The translations under genes and the position numbers were made by a program. A stretch of DNA of 41,195 nucleotides, from assembly GCA_903892995.1 (NCBI GenBank), contig CAITKP010000088.1, positions 1 to 41,195 of the forward strand. Direction: 5' to 3'. The notes beneath the pieces were generated by a model. That model worked only from the letters and a program-made list of their open reading frames with translations, was not told the origin of the DNA and did no database searches. The DNA comes from an uncultured Campylobacterales bacterium. Its GTDB lineage: Bacteria > Campylobacterota > Campylobacteria > Campylobacterales > Sulfurimonadaceae. Below, piece by piece: positions 18,323 through 27,226 of the stretch; within the stretch, counting starts at the first letter, position 1, and each line of letters begins with the position of its first letter.

Positions 18323-19104
18323 TGATTTTTCCTCTCAAACGGAATACCGCGTTTTGTTTTGATAATAAAGTTACACAGTTTTTGCACATGATGGCTTTGG
18401 CTTGTTTCTAAAAGATGGTTTGCGACATCTTTAAGTGGTTGTCCCGCTTCAAAAAGATCACGGTAAGCTGATTTAAGCTCATCGATATCTGATCTGTCTA
18501 AATGTCGTCTTAATCCTGTGAGATTGAGACCTCTAAGACTTGCACGATTTCCCTCTGCCATACAGTAAGGCGGGATATCTTGTGCGAGTGCAGAAGCCCC
18601 AGCGATCATAGCAAAATCACCAATATGGACAAATTGGTGGATTGGCGTCATTCCACCAATAACAGCGTAGTCGCCCATCTCAACATGTCCTGCAAGTGTT
18701 GCTGCATTTGCTAAAATACAATGATTTCCGATGAGAACATCATGCCCAATATGCACATAACCCATGAAAAGGTTGTGGTTTCCGATGATAGTTTTTCCAC
18801 CACCACCTTTAGTACCTGGATTAAAAAGTGTGAACTCTCTTATTTTGTTATGATCACCGATAATAAGCTCGACATCTTCGCCTGCAAATTTGAGATCTTG
18901 TGGAACTGAACCTAAAACTGAGTGAGAAAAAACATGATTGTTTTTTCCAAGAGTTGTTTTTCCATAGATACAGCTTCCTTGATCGATGATAGTGCCATCA
19001 CCGATAGTCGCTTGAGCAGAGATAAAGCAGTATGCTCCAATCTCTACATTTTCTCCAATAACAGCGCCATCTTCGATAATAGCTAGCTTAGATATTTTAC
19101 TCAT
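18319..19104 (-). CDS. lpxA: UDP-N-acetylglucosamine acyltransferase LpxA
   Basis: The 261-aa protein is a left-handed beta helix built from hexapeptide repeats (for example [19 protein letters not shown] and [13 protein letters not shown]). It has the catalytic-region histidine in GYVHIGHD, the Q/HQ motif [14 protein letters not shown], and a C-terminal helical domain. It performs the first acylation of lipid A synthesis on UDP-GlcNAc. The stop of fabZ and start of lpxA share one base (TAATG), so the pair is coupled, balancing fatty-acid elongation with lipid A production. Confidence 0.97.
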   Translation of the reverse strand: MSKISKLAIIEDGAVIGENVEIGAYCFISAQATIGDGTIIDQGSCIYGKTTLGKNNHVFSHSVLGSVPQDLKFAGEDVELIIGDHNKIREFTLFNPGTKGGGGKTIIGNHNLFMGYVHIGHDVLIGNHCILANAATLAGHVEMGDYAVIGGMTPIHQFVHIGDFAMIAGASALAQDIPPYCMAEGNRASLRGLNLTGLRRHLDRSDIDELKSAYRDLFEAGQPLKDVANHLLETSQSHHVQKLCNFIIKTKRGIPFERKNQ

Positions 19105-19547
19105 TATTTATCTACGACCATTGCTTTGAGTTCAGCTTGTGCGACGATTTTGTCATCTACATACGCTTTTCCATCAAGCATCCAGATAGCACCTTTGTTT
19201 TTAATGACGCTTACTCTGTACTCTAAACGATCTCCTGGACGAACTGGAGCGCGAAATTTTGCATTGTCTATACTCATGAAGTAAACGACTTTTTGTGCCG
19301 CTTCCTCTTTTGTCATATCCATGCTTTTAAACGCCAAAATGCCACCAGCTTGTGCCAGACCCTCTAGGATCATAACTCCTGGATAGATCGGATGTCCTGG
19401 AAAGTGTCCTTGAAAAACATGTTCATTAATTGTGACATTTTTATAGCCGATCAGATTTTCGCCGTTGTTTACTTCAGTAACTCTATCGACAAGCAAAAAT
19501 GGAAAACGGTGTGGGATAATCTCTTGAATCTCTATAACATCCATCAT
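19104..19547 (-). CDS. fabZ: 3-hydroxyacyl-ACP dehydratase FabZ
   Basis: The 147-aa hot-dog fold protein has the N-terminal [11 protein letters not shown] block and the active-site helix [20 protein letters not shown], with H48 and E62 as the catalytic pair. It dehydrates 3-hydroxyacyl-ACP in fatty acid elongation. The ATG at 19547 precedes a second one in the next codon (MM); an AAGG about 13 bases upstream supports either. It begins the lipid A/ClpX/Mre block and lies 55 bases after queH. Confidence 0.96.
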   Translation of the reverse strand: MMDVIEIQEIIPHRFPFLLVDRVTEVNNGENLIGYKNVTINEHVFQGHFPGHPIYPGVMILEGLAQAGGILAFKSMDMTKEEAAQKVVYFMSIDNAKFRAPVRPGDRLEYRVSVIKNKGAIWMLDGKAYVDDKIVAQAELKAMVVDK

Positions 19548-19602
19548 TTATTAAAACCTTACTATTTTTAGTGTGAAGAGGCATATTTTACCAAAATAAT
19601 TG

Positions 19603-20703
19603 TTAAACTTCGATTATCTCTTCTTTTGTGTCTTCGTAAGTTTTTGTTTCAAGATATAAAGAAACTTTATCCTTTGGTATAGCATTTACGACAATGATCG
19701 GTGTAAGATCATAAAAATTTTGCGTTATCTCGTAGCGAATTTTGAGTTCCTCTTCGAAAGATAAAGGCTTGTAGATAAGTTCTTTTATGCTCGTAAATGT
19801 TTTGCAACTTCCAAGAGTCTTACATGTAAGCTCATTGAATTTTTCCAAAGTGATAAATCGAACCTCTTCACGATTGAAATAGCCAATACCGTTGATTTCA
19901 AACTCTATTTTTCCCTCAGCGCGTTTTCTTGGCAATGTCGAATAAGCAAGGGCATAAGCCTCTAAACTATTTTTTTTACCAAGAAAAAGCTTACATGTAA
20001 GCTGTCTGTAGTTTAAAAATTTGTGTTTGAGTATTTTGTACTCTTTGCCCTCATCTTCTAGTTGCATTCTTTTTGTATAGAGTTGCAATCTCTCTTCGAT
20101 GGAAGCGGGTAAAACTGCTCCTGAGATGGGAGAAAACATCTCATCCATTAGCTTGTCTTGTGCTTCACGCTGCATAGAAAGTCCATAGATACATCCGCAA
20201 TAATCTTGACGATATAACTGTTCCTCTTTTGTCACACGGCTTTGATCCTGCGTTCCGCCACCGCTTCTATAATCTACGGCAATAAACTCAACACCATGTT
20301 TTTCATAAAAAATATCACCGACGCGTTTGAGCTGTTCTTGAGATTTTAAAGGACTGACCAAAAGGGTTGTTGTCATCTTTTTTTCGCCCATTTCAAGTGC
20401 TTTATGCGCACTTACATCAAAGCGTTTATCAAAGCAAACTTCACAGCGTTTTCCCTTTTCAGGCTCATTTTCTAGTCCACGAACCGCGTCCATCCAAGCC
20501 TCAAAATCATATTCGCCCTCCAAAAGAGGGATGCCAAGTTTTTTGCATGAACGCTTTACATCAAGGTAACGGAGTTGGTATTCGGAGTAGGGATGGATAT
20601 TTGGATCATAAAAAAAACCTGTGAGTTTTTCATCTGGAAAGTCGTGTTGGAGTTTTTCTAAAAAAAAGTGGCTGTCCACAGAACAGCAGATGTGTACGAG
20701 CAT
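19603..20703 (-). CDS. queH: Epoxyqueuosine reductase QueH with long C-terminal extension
   Basis: The N-terminal ~190 residues are QueH (DUF208). Adjacent cysteines C6-C7 (MLVHICCSVD), C87-EVC90 and DYC169-GC171 provide the [4Fe-4S] ligands and the redox-active cysteines, and YDPNIHPYSEY and VDYRSGGGTQ are family blocks. The enzyme reduces epoxyqueuosine to queuosine in tRNA. Residues ~195-366 are an extra domain with no motif I recognise; basic stretches (YTKRMQLEDEGKEYKILKHK) are followed by beta-rich sequence (GKIEFEINGIGYFNREEVRF). Two TTACATGTAA palindromes are both in this extension, read as LTCK. It starts 11 bases after the upstream unknown gene. Confidence 0.85.
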   Translation of the reverse strand: MLVHICCSVDSHFFLEKLQHDFPDEKLTGFFYDPNIHPYSEYQLRYLDVKRSCKKLGIPLLEGEYDFEAWMDAVRGLENEPEKGKRCEVCFDKRFDVSAHKALEMGEKKMTTTLLVSPLKSQEQLKRVGDIFYEKHGVEFIAVDYRSGGGTQDQSRVTKEEQLYRQDYCGCIYGLSMQREAQDKLMDEMFSPISGAVLPASIEERLQLYTKRMQLEDEGKEYKILKHKFLNYRQLTCKLFLGKKNSLEAYALAYSTLPRKRAEGKIEFEINGIGYFNREEVRFITLEKFNELTCKTLGSCKTFTSIKELIYKPLSFEEELKIRYEITQNFYDLTPIIVVNAIPKDKVSLYLETKTYEDTKEEIIEV

Positions 20704-20714
20704 GGAAAATGCTC

Positions 20715-21263
20715 TTAAAACACGCTAAGCGTGTAAAGATTTTCATTTCCATCTTCATCTGGTTCAAGGAAGATTTCTATAGTAGATTCTTGGAAATTCC
20801 CTTTATGTATAAGAGTGATTACCTGTCTTTGCTCATCTACATGTAATATAAATGATTTTCCAATCTCTTGCATCTCTTCATTAACAAGTTTGATGGCTTC
20901 ATCCATTCCAGAAACGGTGATACTTTCAAGTTTTGTTTCAAGATTTTCTTCAAGATCATAGAAAATTTTCAAAAGTGCATCATCCTCTTCTTGAGTGAGA
21001 TGCAATACTTTGTTATCTAACTTCTCTCCACAAAATGGGCAAAAAGCAAAACCAATAGAACTGTTTTGAGTATTAAGTTCAAAAGTAGATCTATCCGAGC
21101 TTTTGCGTAGTTTGAGATGAGTAGTAACACTCAAGCCGCGTTGTGTAAGCGCTAAAAAGTTGAGCGATTCATCACTCCAGCGAGAGTGAGATGCCACGAC
21201 ACCTGAGAGCTCTTGTGCTCTTGCATCTATCTCTTGTAATTTTGTTTCAAAACAGTTGCACAT
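20715..21263 (-). CDS. Conserved-looking unknown protein with a split zinc-knuckle motif
   Basis: I do not recognise this 182-aa protein. It has cysteines C2 and C4 (MCNCFETKL) and C75-PFC78-GEKL, which together could bind one zinc ion. An N-terminal CxC block followed by a FCPFCGEK block recalls small phage-type zinc proteins, from memory and weakly. The second half (about 85-182) is acidic and helix-rich, ending in a strand-like segment (VITLIHKGNFQ...IEIFLEPDEDG). There is no signal peptide or membrane segment, so it should be cytoplasmic. It lies four bases downstream of ppiB and 11 upstream of queH, so all three are probably co-transcribed. It contains a single-mismatch palindrome at 20837-20846. 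Confidence 0.7.
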   Translation of the reverse strand: MCNCFETKLQEIDARAQELSGVVASHSRWSDESLNFLALTQRGLSVTTHLKLRKSSDRSTFELNTQNSSIGFAFCPFCGEKLDNKVLHLTQEEDDALLKIFYDLEENLETKLESITVSGMDEAIKLVNEEMQEIGKSFILHVDEQRQVITLIHKGNFQESTIEIFLEPDEDGNENLYTLSVF

Positions 21264-21267
21264 AGGA

Positions 21268-21774
21268 TTATTTAGATTCTAAGATTTCAACAGATTCGAT
21301 TTTGTCTTTCATTTTCAAAGAATCTAAAACTGCCATACTCTCTGCATCATCTTGCTCGATACCGCCAAACACTGTGTGACCGCCATCAAGGTGAGGACAT
21401 GAAACAAAACAGATAAAAAATTGGCTTCCGCCCGTATTTGGTCCAGCGTGAGCCATTGAAAGTGTTCCTTTTACGTGTTTGTGAACATTTTTCTTTGTCT
21501 CACATGGGATAGCCCAACCTGGTCCGCCTGTTCCTGAACCTGTTGGACATCCGCCTTGTGCCATAAATCCTGGGATTACACGGTGAAAATCTAAACCGTT
21601 ATAAAAGCCATCGTTTACAAGGTGAGCAAAGTTTGTCACAGTGATCGGTGTTTCTTCAGGATAGAGTTTGATCCACATAACACCTTTACTTGTTGTCATT
21701 TTCGCCCATTGTGCTTTTGCTAATTCTGCTTCATCGATATCGTATTTTTTTAGTTCTTTTCCAAAAAATGCCAT
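21268..21774 (-). CDS. ppiB: Cyclophilin-type peptidyl-prolyl isomerase
   Basis: The 168-aa protein is a single cyclophilin domain without a signal peptide, hence cytoplasmic. The active-site blocks DFHRVIPGFMAQGG, SMAHAGPNTGGSQFFI and LDGGHTVFGGI are intact, with the catalytic Arg in FHRV and the Phe in QFFI. It catalyses proline cis/trans isomerisation. An AAGGAT ribosome-binding site lies just upstream of the ATG. It appears to be the first gene of the leftward cluster, with a -10 box about 30 bases upstream. Confidence 0.95.
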   Translation of the reverse strand: MAFFGKELKKYDIDEAELAKAQWAKMTTSKGVMWIKLYPEETPITVTNFAHLVNDGFYNGLDFHRVIPGFMAQGGCPTGSGTGGPGWAIPCETKKNVHKHVKGTLSMAHAGPNTGGSQFFICFVSCPHLDGGHTVFGGIEQDDAESMAVLDSLKMKDKIESVEILESK

Positions 21775-21804
21775 TGTGAAATCCTTGATGTTTTAATTTT
21801 TGGA

Positions 21805-21810
21805 ATTATA
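21805..21810 (-). promoter_or_regulatory. Candidate -10 box for ppiB
   Basis: The minus strand reads GACTATAATTCC in the gap between ppiB and the divergent kinase gene, about 30 bases upstream of the ppiB ATG. Confidence 0.5.
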
Positions 21811-21853
21811 GTCAAAGTTTTACAAGATGTCTATTTTGTGTCATAATCGCACT

Positions 21854-23071
21854 ATGAAAATCAAACTTTTTTTAAAAAATATGAGCGTTAAAAAAGCAAA
21901 TCTTATTACAATGACGATTATATTTATTTTTAGTGCTGTTTTTGTGGCCTTGCTTATTTCAGATATTTATCATGATTATGAAAACTCTTTAACTGAGACG
22001 CTCTTAGTGCAAAAAACTGATTTTACTGATGGAAAACTTTTGCAAAAAAAACAGGAGTTTTTAAAGTCTGTTTTAATCAAAACTATTTTAGCTGTTGTGA
22101 CACTTTCATTTATTTTATTTGCCATTGCTTTGGGCGTATTTACTATTTTTAATGCTTTTTTGCAAAAAGATATTCGACAGTTTTTGAGTTTTTTTAAAGA
22201 TGCTGCGCACAATGATAAATATATAGATAAACAAACGCTTCTTTTTGAAGATTTTAAGCAGATGGTAGGGCATATCAACGAGATGCTCGATACCATTCGT
22301 GAGCAAAAAGAGAGTTTGCAAGAGTTAAATATCAGCCTTGAAGATAAGGTCAAAGCAAAAACAGCTGATCTCAAACGTATCAATGAAAATCTGCTTGAGG
22401 AAAAAACCCAAAAAGATGCAATCCTCCAATCGCAAAAAGATTTTTTACGCTATACCGTTCATGAGACAAATACGCCGTTGAGTGTTATTCTGACAAGTAT
22501 AGAGCTCTTTGTTATGAAAAATCATAAAGATAGACAGCTTTCAAAAATAGAAGCAGCAGCGAAAAATATCTTTAATATTTATGATGATCTGAGTTATCTT
22601 GTAAAAAAGGATCAAGTCGAATATCCAAAAATGCCTATTGATCTGGAACTTTTTTTGATCTCAAGACTTGATTTTTTCGCCGAGGTTGCAGAGCTTTCAA
22701 AGGTAAAGTTCATCCATATCCCTGAGTTAAAGGGAAAATATATCTACTTTAATGAAACAAAACTCCAACGCATCATTGACAATACGATAACCAATGCGAT
22801 CAAATATACACTTGCGCAAGAAGTCGTACATGTAAGCCTCAGAGCCGATGGAACTTATGCTGAGCTTTCAATGGGAAGCCGCTCAAAAACGATTAAAAAT
22901 ACCGATAAAATCTTTGATGCATATTACAGAGAAAACCAAACACAAGAGGGTTTTGGGATAGGTTTGCAACTGGTCAATAGAATATGTCAAGAAGAGGGCG
23001 TTTTGATTTCGCTCTCTTCAAAAGATGAGCACACAACCTTTACATACAAATTTAAGATAATGGGTGAATAA
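21854..23071 (+). CDS. Membrane sensor histidine kinase
   Basis: Taken from the ATG at 21854 the protein is 405 aa. It has two transmembrane helices (about 14-36 and 74-100) with a short periplasmic loop of about 37 residues. A coiled coil (about 142-190) leads to a HisKA-like region with H203 (RYTVHETNTPLS) and an ATPase domain with N-box NTITNAIKYT and G-box GFGIGLQL. It is coupled to the response regulator by a one-base overlap (TAATG). The ATG at 21827 would add nine residues. I prefer 21854 because CATAAT (21842-21847) sits exactly six bases before it, which would give a leaderless transcript, and because neither start has a ribosome-binding site. The stimulus is unknown. A single-mismatch palindrome is at 22826-22835. 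Confidence 0.85.
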   Translation: MKIKLFLKNMSVKKANLITMTIIFIFSAVFVALLISDIYHDYENSLTETLLVQKTDFTDGKLLQKKQEFLKSVLIKTILAVVTLSFILFAIALGVFTIFNAFLQKDIRQFLSFFKDAAHNDKYIDKQTLLFEDFKQMVGHINEMLDTIREQKESLQELNISLEDKVKAKTADLKRINENLLEEKTQKDAILQSQKDFLRYTVHETNTPLSVILTSIELFVMKNHKDRQLSKIEAAAKNIFNIYDDLSYLVKKDQVEYPKMPIDLELFLISRLDFFAEVAELSKVKFIHIPELKGKYIYFNETKLQRIIDNTITNAIKYTLAQEVVHVSLRADGTYAELSMGSRSKTIKNTDKIFDAYYRENQTQEGFGIGLQLVNRICQEEGVLISLSSKDEHTTFTYKFKIMGE

Positions 23072-23727
23072 TGAAGATACTGCTTTTAGAAGATGAGGTG
23101 ATGCTCAATGAGTCGATTCAAGAGTTTTTAGAGTCAGAGGGGCATAGTGTCGATACCTTTTTTGATGGATTGAGGGCTTTTGATGCTTTAAAAACAAATA
23201 GCTATGATCTTTTAATATTAGATATAAATGTCCCTGGAATTGATGGACTCACCTTTTTAGAGCGTTTACATGAGTTGAAAATTCACGTTCCTACTATCTA
23301 TATCAGTGCTTTGGTGGATATTGAAGATATCTCGCGTGCTTATAATCTTGGATGTTATGATTATTTGAAAAAACCTTTTCATCTTAAAGAACTAGCCCTT
23401 CGTTTGGATCGTATTATTCTCTCAAATGAAGTTCCTCGTGTACATTTGCGACTGTCAAAAAATTATAGTTATGATCAAGAGCATAATACTCTGCTTTTTC
23501 AAGGGGAACCACAAGTGTTGAGTAAAAGACAATCCCAGATAGTCGATCTTCTCGCTCGTAATCGTGGACGTGTTGTCGATTTTGAACAGTTCACACTCTA
23601 TGTCTGGGATGATCTTATAGTAGATAATGCAACTATCCGAGCAGAAGTAAGCCGTTTAAAAAGATCGATGCATGAAGATGTTATCATCAACGTTCGTGGC
23701 ATGGGATACATGATCGACAAGCCTTGA
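23071..23727 (+). CDS. OmpR-family response regulator
   Basis: The 218-aa protein has a receiver domain with acidic pair E7/D8, phospho-acceptor D51 (LILDINVPG), S79 and K101 (KKPF). A winged-helix DNA-binding domain (about 125-218) ends with INVRGMGYMI. It is the partner of the kinase just upstream. The target genes are not evident. The neighbouring PAS-EAL gene is convergent and broken, so it is not an obvious target. It has no shared repeats with the response regulator at 675-1358. Confidence 0.9.
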   Translation: MKILLLEDEVMLNESIQEFLESEGHSVDTFFDGLRAFDALKTNSYDLLILDINVPGIDGLTFLERLHELKIHVPTIYISALVDIEDISRAYNLGCYDYLKKPFHLKELALRLDRIILSNEVPRVHLRLSKNYSYDQEHNTLLFQGEPQVLSKRQSQIVDLLARNRGRVVDFEQFTLYVWDDLIVDNATIRAEVSRLKRSMHEDVIINVRGMGYMIDKP

Positions 23728-23734
23728 GATATTT

Positions 23735-23748
23735 GCTTACATGTAAGC
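23735..23748. repeat. Perfect 14-base palindrome in a convergent gap
   Basis: GCTTACATGTAAGC is the longest perfect form of the iterated palindrome seen here. It fills most of the 21-base space between the response regulator stop and the end of the PAS-EAL pseudogene. It could fold only as a 5-bp stem with a CATG loop and has no long T-run, so it is a weak terminator at best. Confidence 0.8.
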
Positions 23749-24813
23749 TTAAAATTCTCTCCAGCTTCGGGGTACTTTGTACTCTTTACTCCATGCTGGA
23801 AATAGCTCGGCATTCATCGGATAGGAGATGACATATCCTTGTGCTAAGTTGCATCCGAGTTTAAGCAGCATATCGCCATGTTCGACTGACTCGACACCCT
23901 CGGCAAGAGGTTGCGCCTTAAACGCTTCTGCCAATGAAACAGATGCATCGACAATGCTCAAAGATCTCAATATCTATCTGATGGGGCATGATATGAGGAT
24001 ATCTTGCAAGTGTTTCATCGACTAAAGCGATAAAATTTGGCTGTTTAAATGTATAAGCACTGATATTGACACTGATTTTACTATCAAATCCATCATTGTG
24101 CCATTTGCAAAGTTGAGTACACACCTCATTTAAGACCCATAAATCTAGATCTAAGATAAGGGGACGATTACAGATAGTAGGGAGAAAATCATCTGGATAG
24201 AGAATGCCTTGGAGAGGATTATTCCAGCGGATTAAAGCCTCCGCACCGATCACCTCACTTGTATGCATATTCACTTTAGGTTGATATTGGAGAAAAAATT
24301 CAGAGTTTTTAAGTCCATATTTGATGGAGGAAGCTATTTCGCTTACATGAGAGGAGAGTGTTGTGATCTCATTAAAGATCGCTATCTGATAGCATTTGCA
24401 ATACTTTGTTTGATCCGATCAGAAAAGAGTGCTCTATTTGGTAGCTTGGTAAGGGGATCAAAATGAGCAACAAGTTCGAGTTCATGTTCATGGTCTTTAA
24501 TATTGGTGATATCCGTTGTACTGATTAAAATCCGTTGTTTATCTGGCATTAATACAAAAGCCATCTGCGTGACGATCTGATTTGCATCTTTTACAATACA
24601 TGTTTTTTCAAAAGATTCTAAGTAACCAGTTTCTTTAACGATCTTCATAGCTTGTGCAACTCGTTCATGGTCCTCTTCAATTGAGAGCTCTAAACATGAA
24701 GTCTCTAGGAGTTCCTCCTTGCTAAAGCCTGTCATCGCAAGATAAGCATCATTACGCCAAAAAAGATTATACCTTGTGAAATTGAAAAGTTGGTTTTTTT
24801 TGTTAAGTATCAC
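23749..24813 (-). pseudogene. Decayed PAS-GGDEF-EAL protein (cyclic-di-GMP turnover)
   Basis: Pieces of one ancestral gene are visible in order. A PAS segment with partial N-terminus (24813 to about 24500; GFSKEELLETSCLELSIEED) leads into the first GGDEF helix (FDPLTKLPNRALFSDR) and then stops at 24382. The GGDEF active site is missing. The EAL domain resumes around 24330 (SEFFLQYQPKVNMHT, then EALIRWNNP and DGFDSKISVNIS) and breaks at DIEIFE near 23955. The last part (SIVDASVSLAEAF, AEGVESVEHGDMLLKLGCNL, AQGYVISYPM) continues in another frame to 23749. About 60 residues including the DDFGTGYSSL catalytic loop are lost. Two internal deletions with frame changes and a clipped N-terminus make activity very unlikely. 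Confidence 0.85.
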
Positions 24814-25688
24814 GCCAAAATAATGGGAATATAGTATTTAAGCGAGAAAAAGCCATTTTCGTTTAAAAAGTTGTTCTCATCATAGATCAGAAATGGTGGT
24901 TTTGTTGTTGTTTCATATCCGCTTGATGGAAGCCACTCATGATAAATCCATTGAACCAGTTTTAAAATATCTTCATGATACCCTTGCGCGTTAAACTCGG
25001 CATACACGCCTGAATCAAGTTCAAACGAGGGAAGTTTGATATCATCAGGCGTTTCTTCATCCGCAATGCTGATACATGCTACATAGTTGCACTCCATAAG
25101 CGGAGTGATGATGGGATTATCGTGATAGATGGCGATTTGTGTGTAGTTTTTTATATCATGACTTAAAATGAAGGTTTGGAGCTTTTGCCAGCACTTTTTT
25201 ATCGCTTCGCTGTAGCCGTGATGACGGATATAATAGACCTTGATAGTAGGGAGTTTTTTGATGGTGGGTGAGAGTTTTGAGTAGTTTTCATCGGAGGTCA
25301 AACCCTTTGGAATATCTTTTAAAATCTGGTTGGAATACTCCATAAAACCTCCTTTTCTCCACTCTTTTGGACTCATCCCAAATCTTGCTCCAAAAGCGCG
25401 TATAAAAGAGGTTTGTGAACCATAGCCACACAAAGAAGAGATCTCAGAAATCGTCGAGTTTTTATTGGTTATGAGCAGGTTGGAGGCTTTTTGAAGGCGT
25501 ATGGATTTGATAGTTTCGTAGATGTTGGAATCAAACTCTTTTTTAAATATTCTGTGCATGTGAAATTTTGATATCTCAAAATCTTCACTCAAAGTATCTA
25601 GGTTTATCGCCGAATCGATATTGTAATAGATATAGTGCATCAAATCGTTAGTTATTTTGGTTCTATTTCGCTTTACATCTTTTTTCAT
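24810..25688 (-). CDS. AraC-family regulator with GyrI-like ligand domain
   Basis: From the ATG at 25688 the protein is 292 aa. The two helix-turn-helix motifs of AraC lie at about 10-110 (INLDTLSEDFEISKFHMHRI; SEISSLCGYGSQTSFIRAF then GARFGMSPKEWR). A GyrI-like effector-binding domain follows (about 145-292; IKVYYIRHHGYSEAIKKCWQ ... YAEFNAQGYHEDI). Such proteins (SAV-/Rob-like) often bind lipophilic or aromatic compounds and control efflux. It is divergent from the efflux operon, 116 bases away, and is its likely regulator. The frame is open to 25817, but that extension would overlap the efflux gene and has no homology. TATAAT lies six bases before the chosen ATG. The 3' end overlaps the pseudogene by four bases. 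Confidence 0.82.
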   Translation of the reverse strand: MKKDVKRNRTKITNDLMHYIYYNIDSAINLDTLSEDFEISKFHMHRIFKKEFDSNIYETIKSIRLQKASNLLITNKNSTISEISSLCGYGSQTSFIRAFGARFGMSPKEWRKGGFMEYSNQILKDIPKGLTSDENYSKLSPTIKKLPTIKVYYIRHHGYSEAIKKCWQKLQTFILSHDIKNYTQIAIYHDNPIITPLMECNYVACISIADEETPDDIKLPSFELDSGVYAEFNAQGYHEDILKLVQWIYHEWLPSSGYETTTKPPFLIYDENNFLNENGFFSLKYYIPIILA

Positions 25689-25694
25689 TTGCAA

Positions 25695-25700
25695 ATTATA
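25695..25700 (-). promoter_or_regulatory. Candidate -10 box for the AraC-type regulator, leaderless arrangement
   Basis: The minus strand reads TATAAT then TTGCAA then the ATG at 25688. Transcription starting six or seven bases after the -10 would begin at or next to the start codon. No ribosome-binding site is present. Confidence 0.45.
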
Positions 25701-25779
25701 GCAATAATTGATAACTTTTATGACAAATAATGTAAATTTTATGGACATTAATAGTATGGAATAATAGTTTTGAAACAAA

Positions 25780-25785
25780 TATAAT
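25780..25785 (+). promoter_or_regulatory. Candidate -10 box for the efflux operon
   Basis: TATAAT occurs 19 bases upstream of the start of the outer membrane efflux gene, in the 116-base divergent gap with the AraC-type regulator. No clear -35 is present, which fits an activator-dependent promoter. Confidence 0.4.
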
Positions 25786-25804
25786 TGCGAAAATTTATGG
25801 ATGG

Positions 25805-27226
25805 ATGATGAGCGCATTGAAGATCATATTGTTGTTAGTGTTGACTCTGCTTTTTAGCGCTTGTGTTCCTAAAACGACACTACAAAAACCTCTGCAAAAG
25901 CTTGATATCCAAGAGGATGTTGATGCTTTTACTCCTTTTGAAGATAAAAAGTTGCGTGTTGATTGGTGGAGAGATTATGGCGACACACAACTCAATACAC
26001 TTATCGATTTCGCACGTGGGGAATCTGTCACAATTAAAAGTTTAGACGCAAAATTTGCCCAAGCAAACAATCTTATACGCGCCATTGCATCAGCACAGAT
26101 GCCAACAATCTCTGCTGATGGCTCTATCACACGAGAGCGTTTTAGCGAGAACTATATTTTTCCCCCTCCGCTTGGAGGTGCAAGTGAATCTTTGTATCAA
26201 GCAGGCGTTGGACTGAGTTATGATTTTGACTTTTGGCATGCAAGAGATTATAAAATCCTTTCTGCAAAATATAGCGCTTTGGCACAAAAAGCTGCTATTG
26301 AAGAGATGCGGCTTGTTCTCTCAAGTGCGATTTGTGAACTTTACCTTTCATGGAATTATGATGAAAAAAGAGTTGAGGCAGAGCAGACCTTGAGCAATCT
26401 TTTGAAGCAGGAAAAAAATATTATGCAAAAGAGTTATCAAAGCGGATTGAGTGATACGATGGCGCTCAATGAGCTCTCTTTGAGTATAGTTAAAATAGAG
26501 CGCCAGATTCAAACTATAAAACGTGCTATAGAAACAAAAAAAGCGAGTATCGCTATTTTAGCGGGTTTGATGCCATCAAAAATAAAAGAGTTTAAAACAC
26601 CGAAAATAGATGAAAAGTTTCAAGTGCCTCTTCCTAAAGAGATATATCTAGATCTTCTTTCTCATCGCGCAGATATCAGCGTGCAAAAGTATAAAGTGCT
26701 TTCAAAAGCACAAAATATTGAGCTTGCAAAGACAGCGTTTTATCCAAATGTCAGTCTCTCTGCGATGGTTGGTGTTGTCTCATTTGATTTAGATAAATTC
26801 TTGGGACACAGCTCCTATGCGCCCTCGGCTGGGGTGGCATTTTCTTTACCTTTGTTTGATGGTGACAAAAGAAAAGCAAATTTAGCTTTACATGTAAGCG
26901 ATTATAACAGCTCAGTCAATGAGTATGACAAAGTGCTCATAAAAGCTGCAAATGAAGTGGTCTCAACCTTGAAAAAAACTCAAATTTTAGCTGATGAAAT
27001 CGCCTTACATGTAAAGGAATCCAGCACGATGGCGCTCAATGAAAAGATAGCGCAAAAGAGATTTCAAGCTGGAATTTACAACAAGAGAGAACTCTTACAT
27101 GTAAGGATGCAGATGGTTGGGCAAGATTTTGAGAAAATCGAGCTTCAAGAAAATAGGGCCTATTTACAAGTTGAACTCATCAAAGCGCTTGGCGGCGGAT
27201 ATGTGGATAAAAATGCAAGCAAATAG
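25805..27226 (+). CDS. NodT-type outer membrane efflux lipoprotein (TolC family)
   Basis: The 473-aa protein has a lipoprotein signal with lipobox LFSAC20. Two homologous TolC-like halves follow, each with long coiled-coil helices (for example EKRVEAEQTLSNLLKQEKNI and ANEVVSTLKKTQILADEIAL), and the conserved FYPNVSLSA block sits between them. It forms the outer membrane channel of a tripartite pump. The following genes supply the inner membrane (FUSC), small membrane (DUF1656) and adaptor (HlyD) parts. Three exact TTACATGTAA palindromes lie within 220 bases near its 3' end (26888, 27005 and 27095), all in the LHV frame. Confidence 0.85.
   Translation: MMSALKIILLLVLTLLFSACVPKTTLQKPLQKLDIQEDVDAFTPFEDKKLRVDWWRDYGDTQLNTLIDFARGESVTIKSLDAKFAQANNLIRAIASAQMPTISADGSITRERFSENYIFPPPLGGASESLYQAGVGLSYDFDFWHARDYKILSAKYSALAQKAAIEEMRLVLSSAICELYLSWNYDEKRVEAEQTLSNLLKQEKNIMQKSYQSGLSDTMALNELSLSIVKIERQIQTIKRAIETKKASIAILAGLMPSKIKEFKTPKIDEKFQVPLPKEIYLDLLSHRADISVQKYKVLSKAQNIELAKTAFYPNVSLSAMVGVVSFDLDKFLGHSSYAPSAGVAFSLPLFDGDKRKANLALHVSDYNSSVNEYDKVLIKAANEVVSTLKKTQILADEIALHVKESSTMALNEKIAQKRFQAGIYNKRELLHVRMQMVGQDFEKIELQENRAYLQVELIKALGGGYVDKNASK

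Noticed and set aside
25689-25817. Extended N-terminus of the AraC-type regulator
   Set aside because: It would cross the divergent promoter gap and overlap the efflux gene start; the sequence is AT-rich noise and the domain begins after 25688.
27117-27200. Extended N-terminus of the AaeB-type transporter
   Set aside because: These codons are the channel gene read in another frame and do not resemble FUSC proteins; the start is placed at 27201 or 27213.
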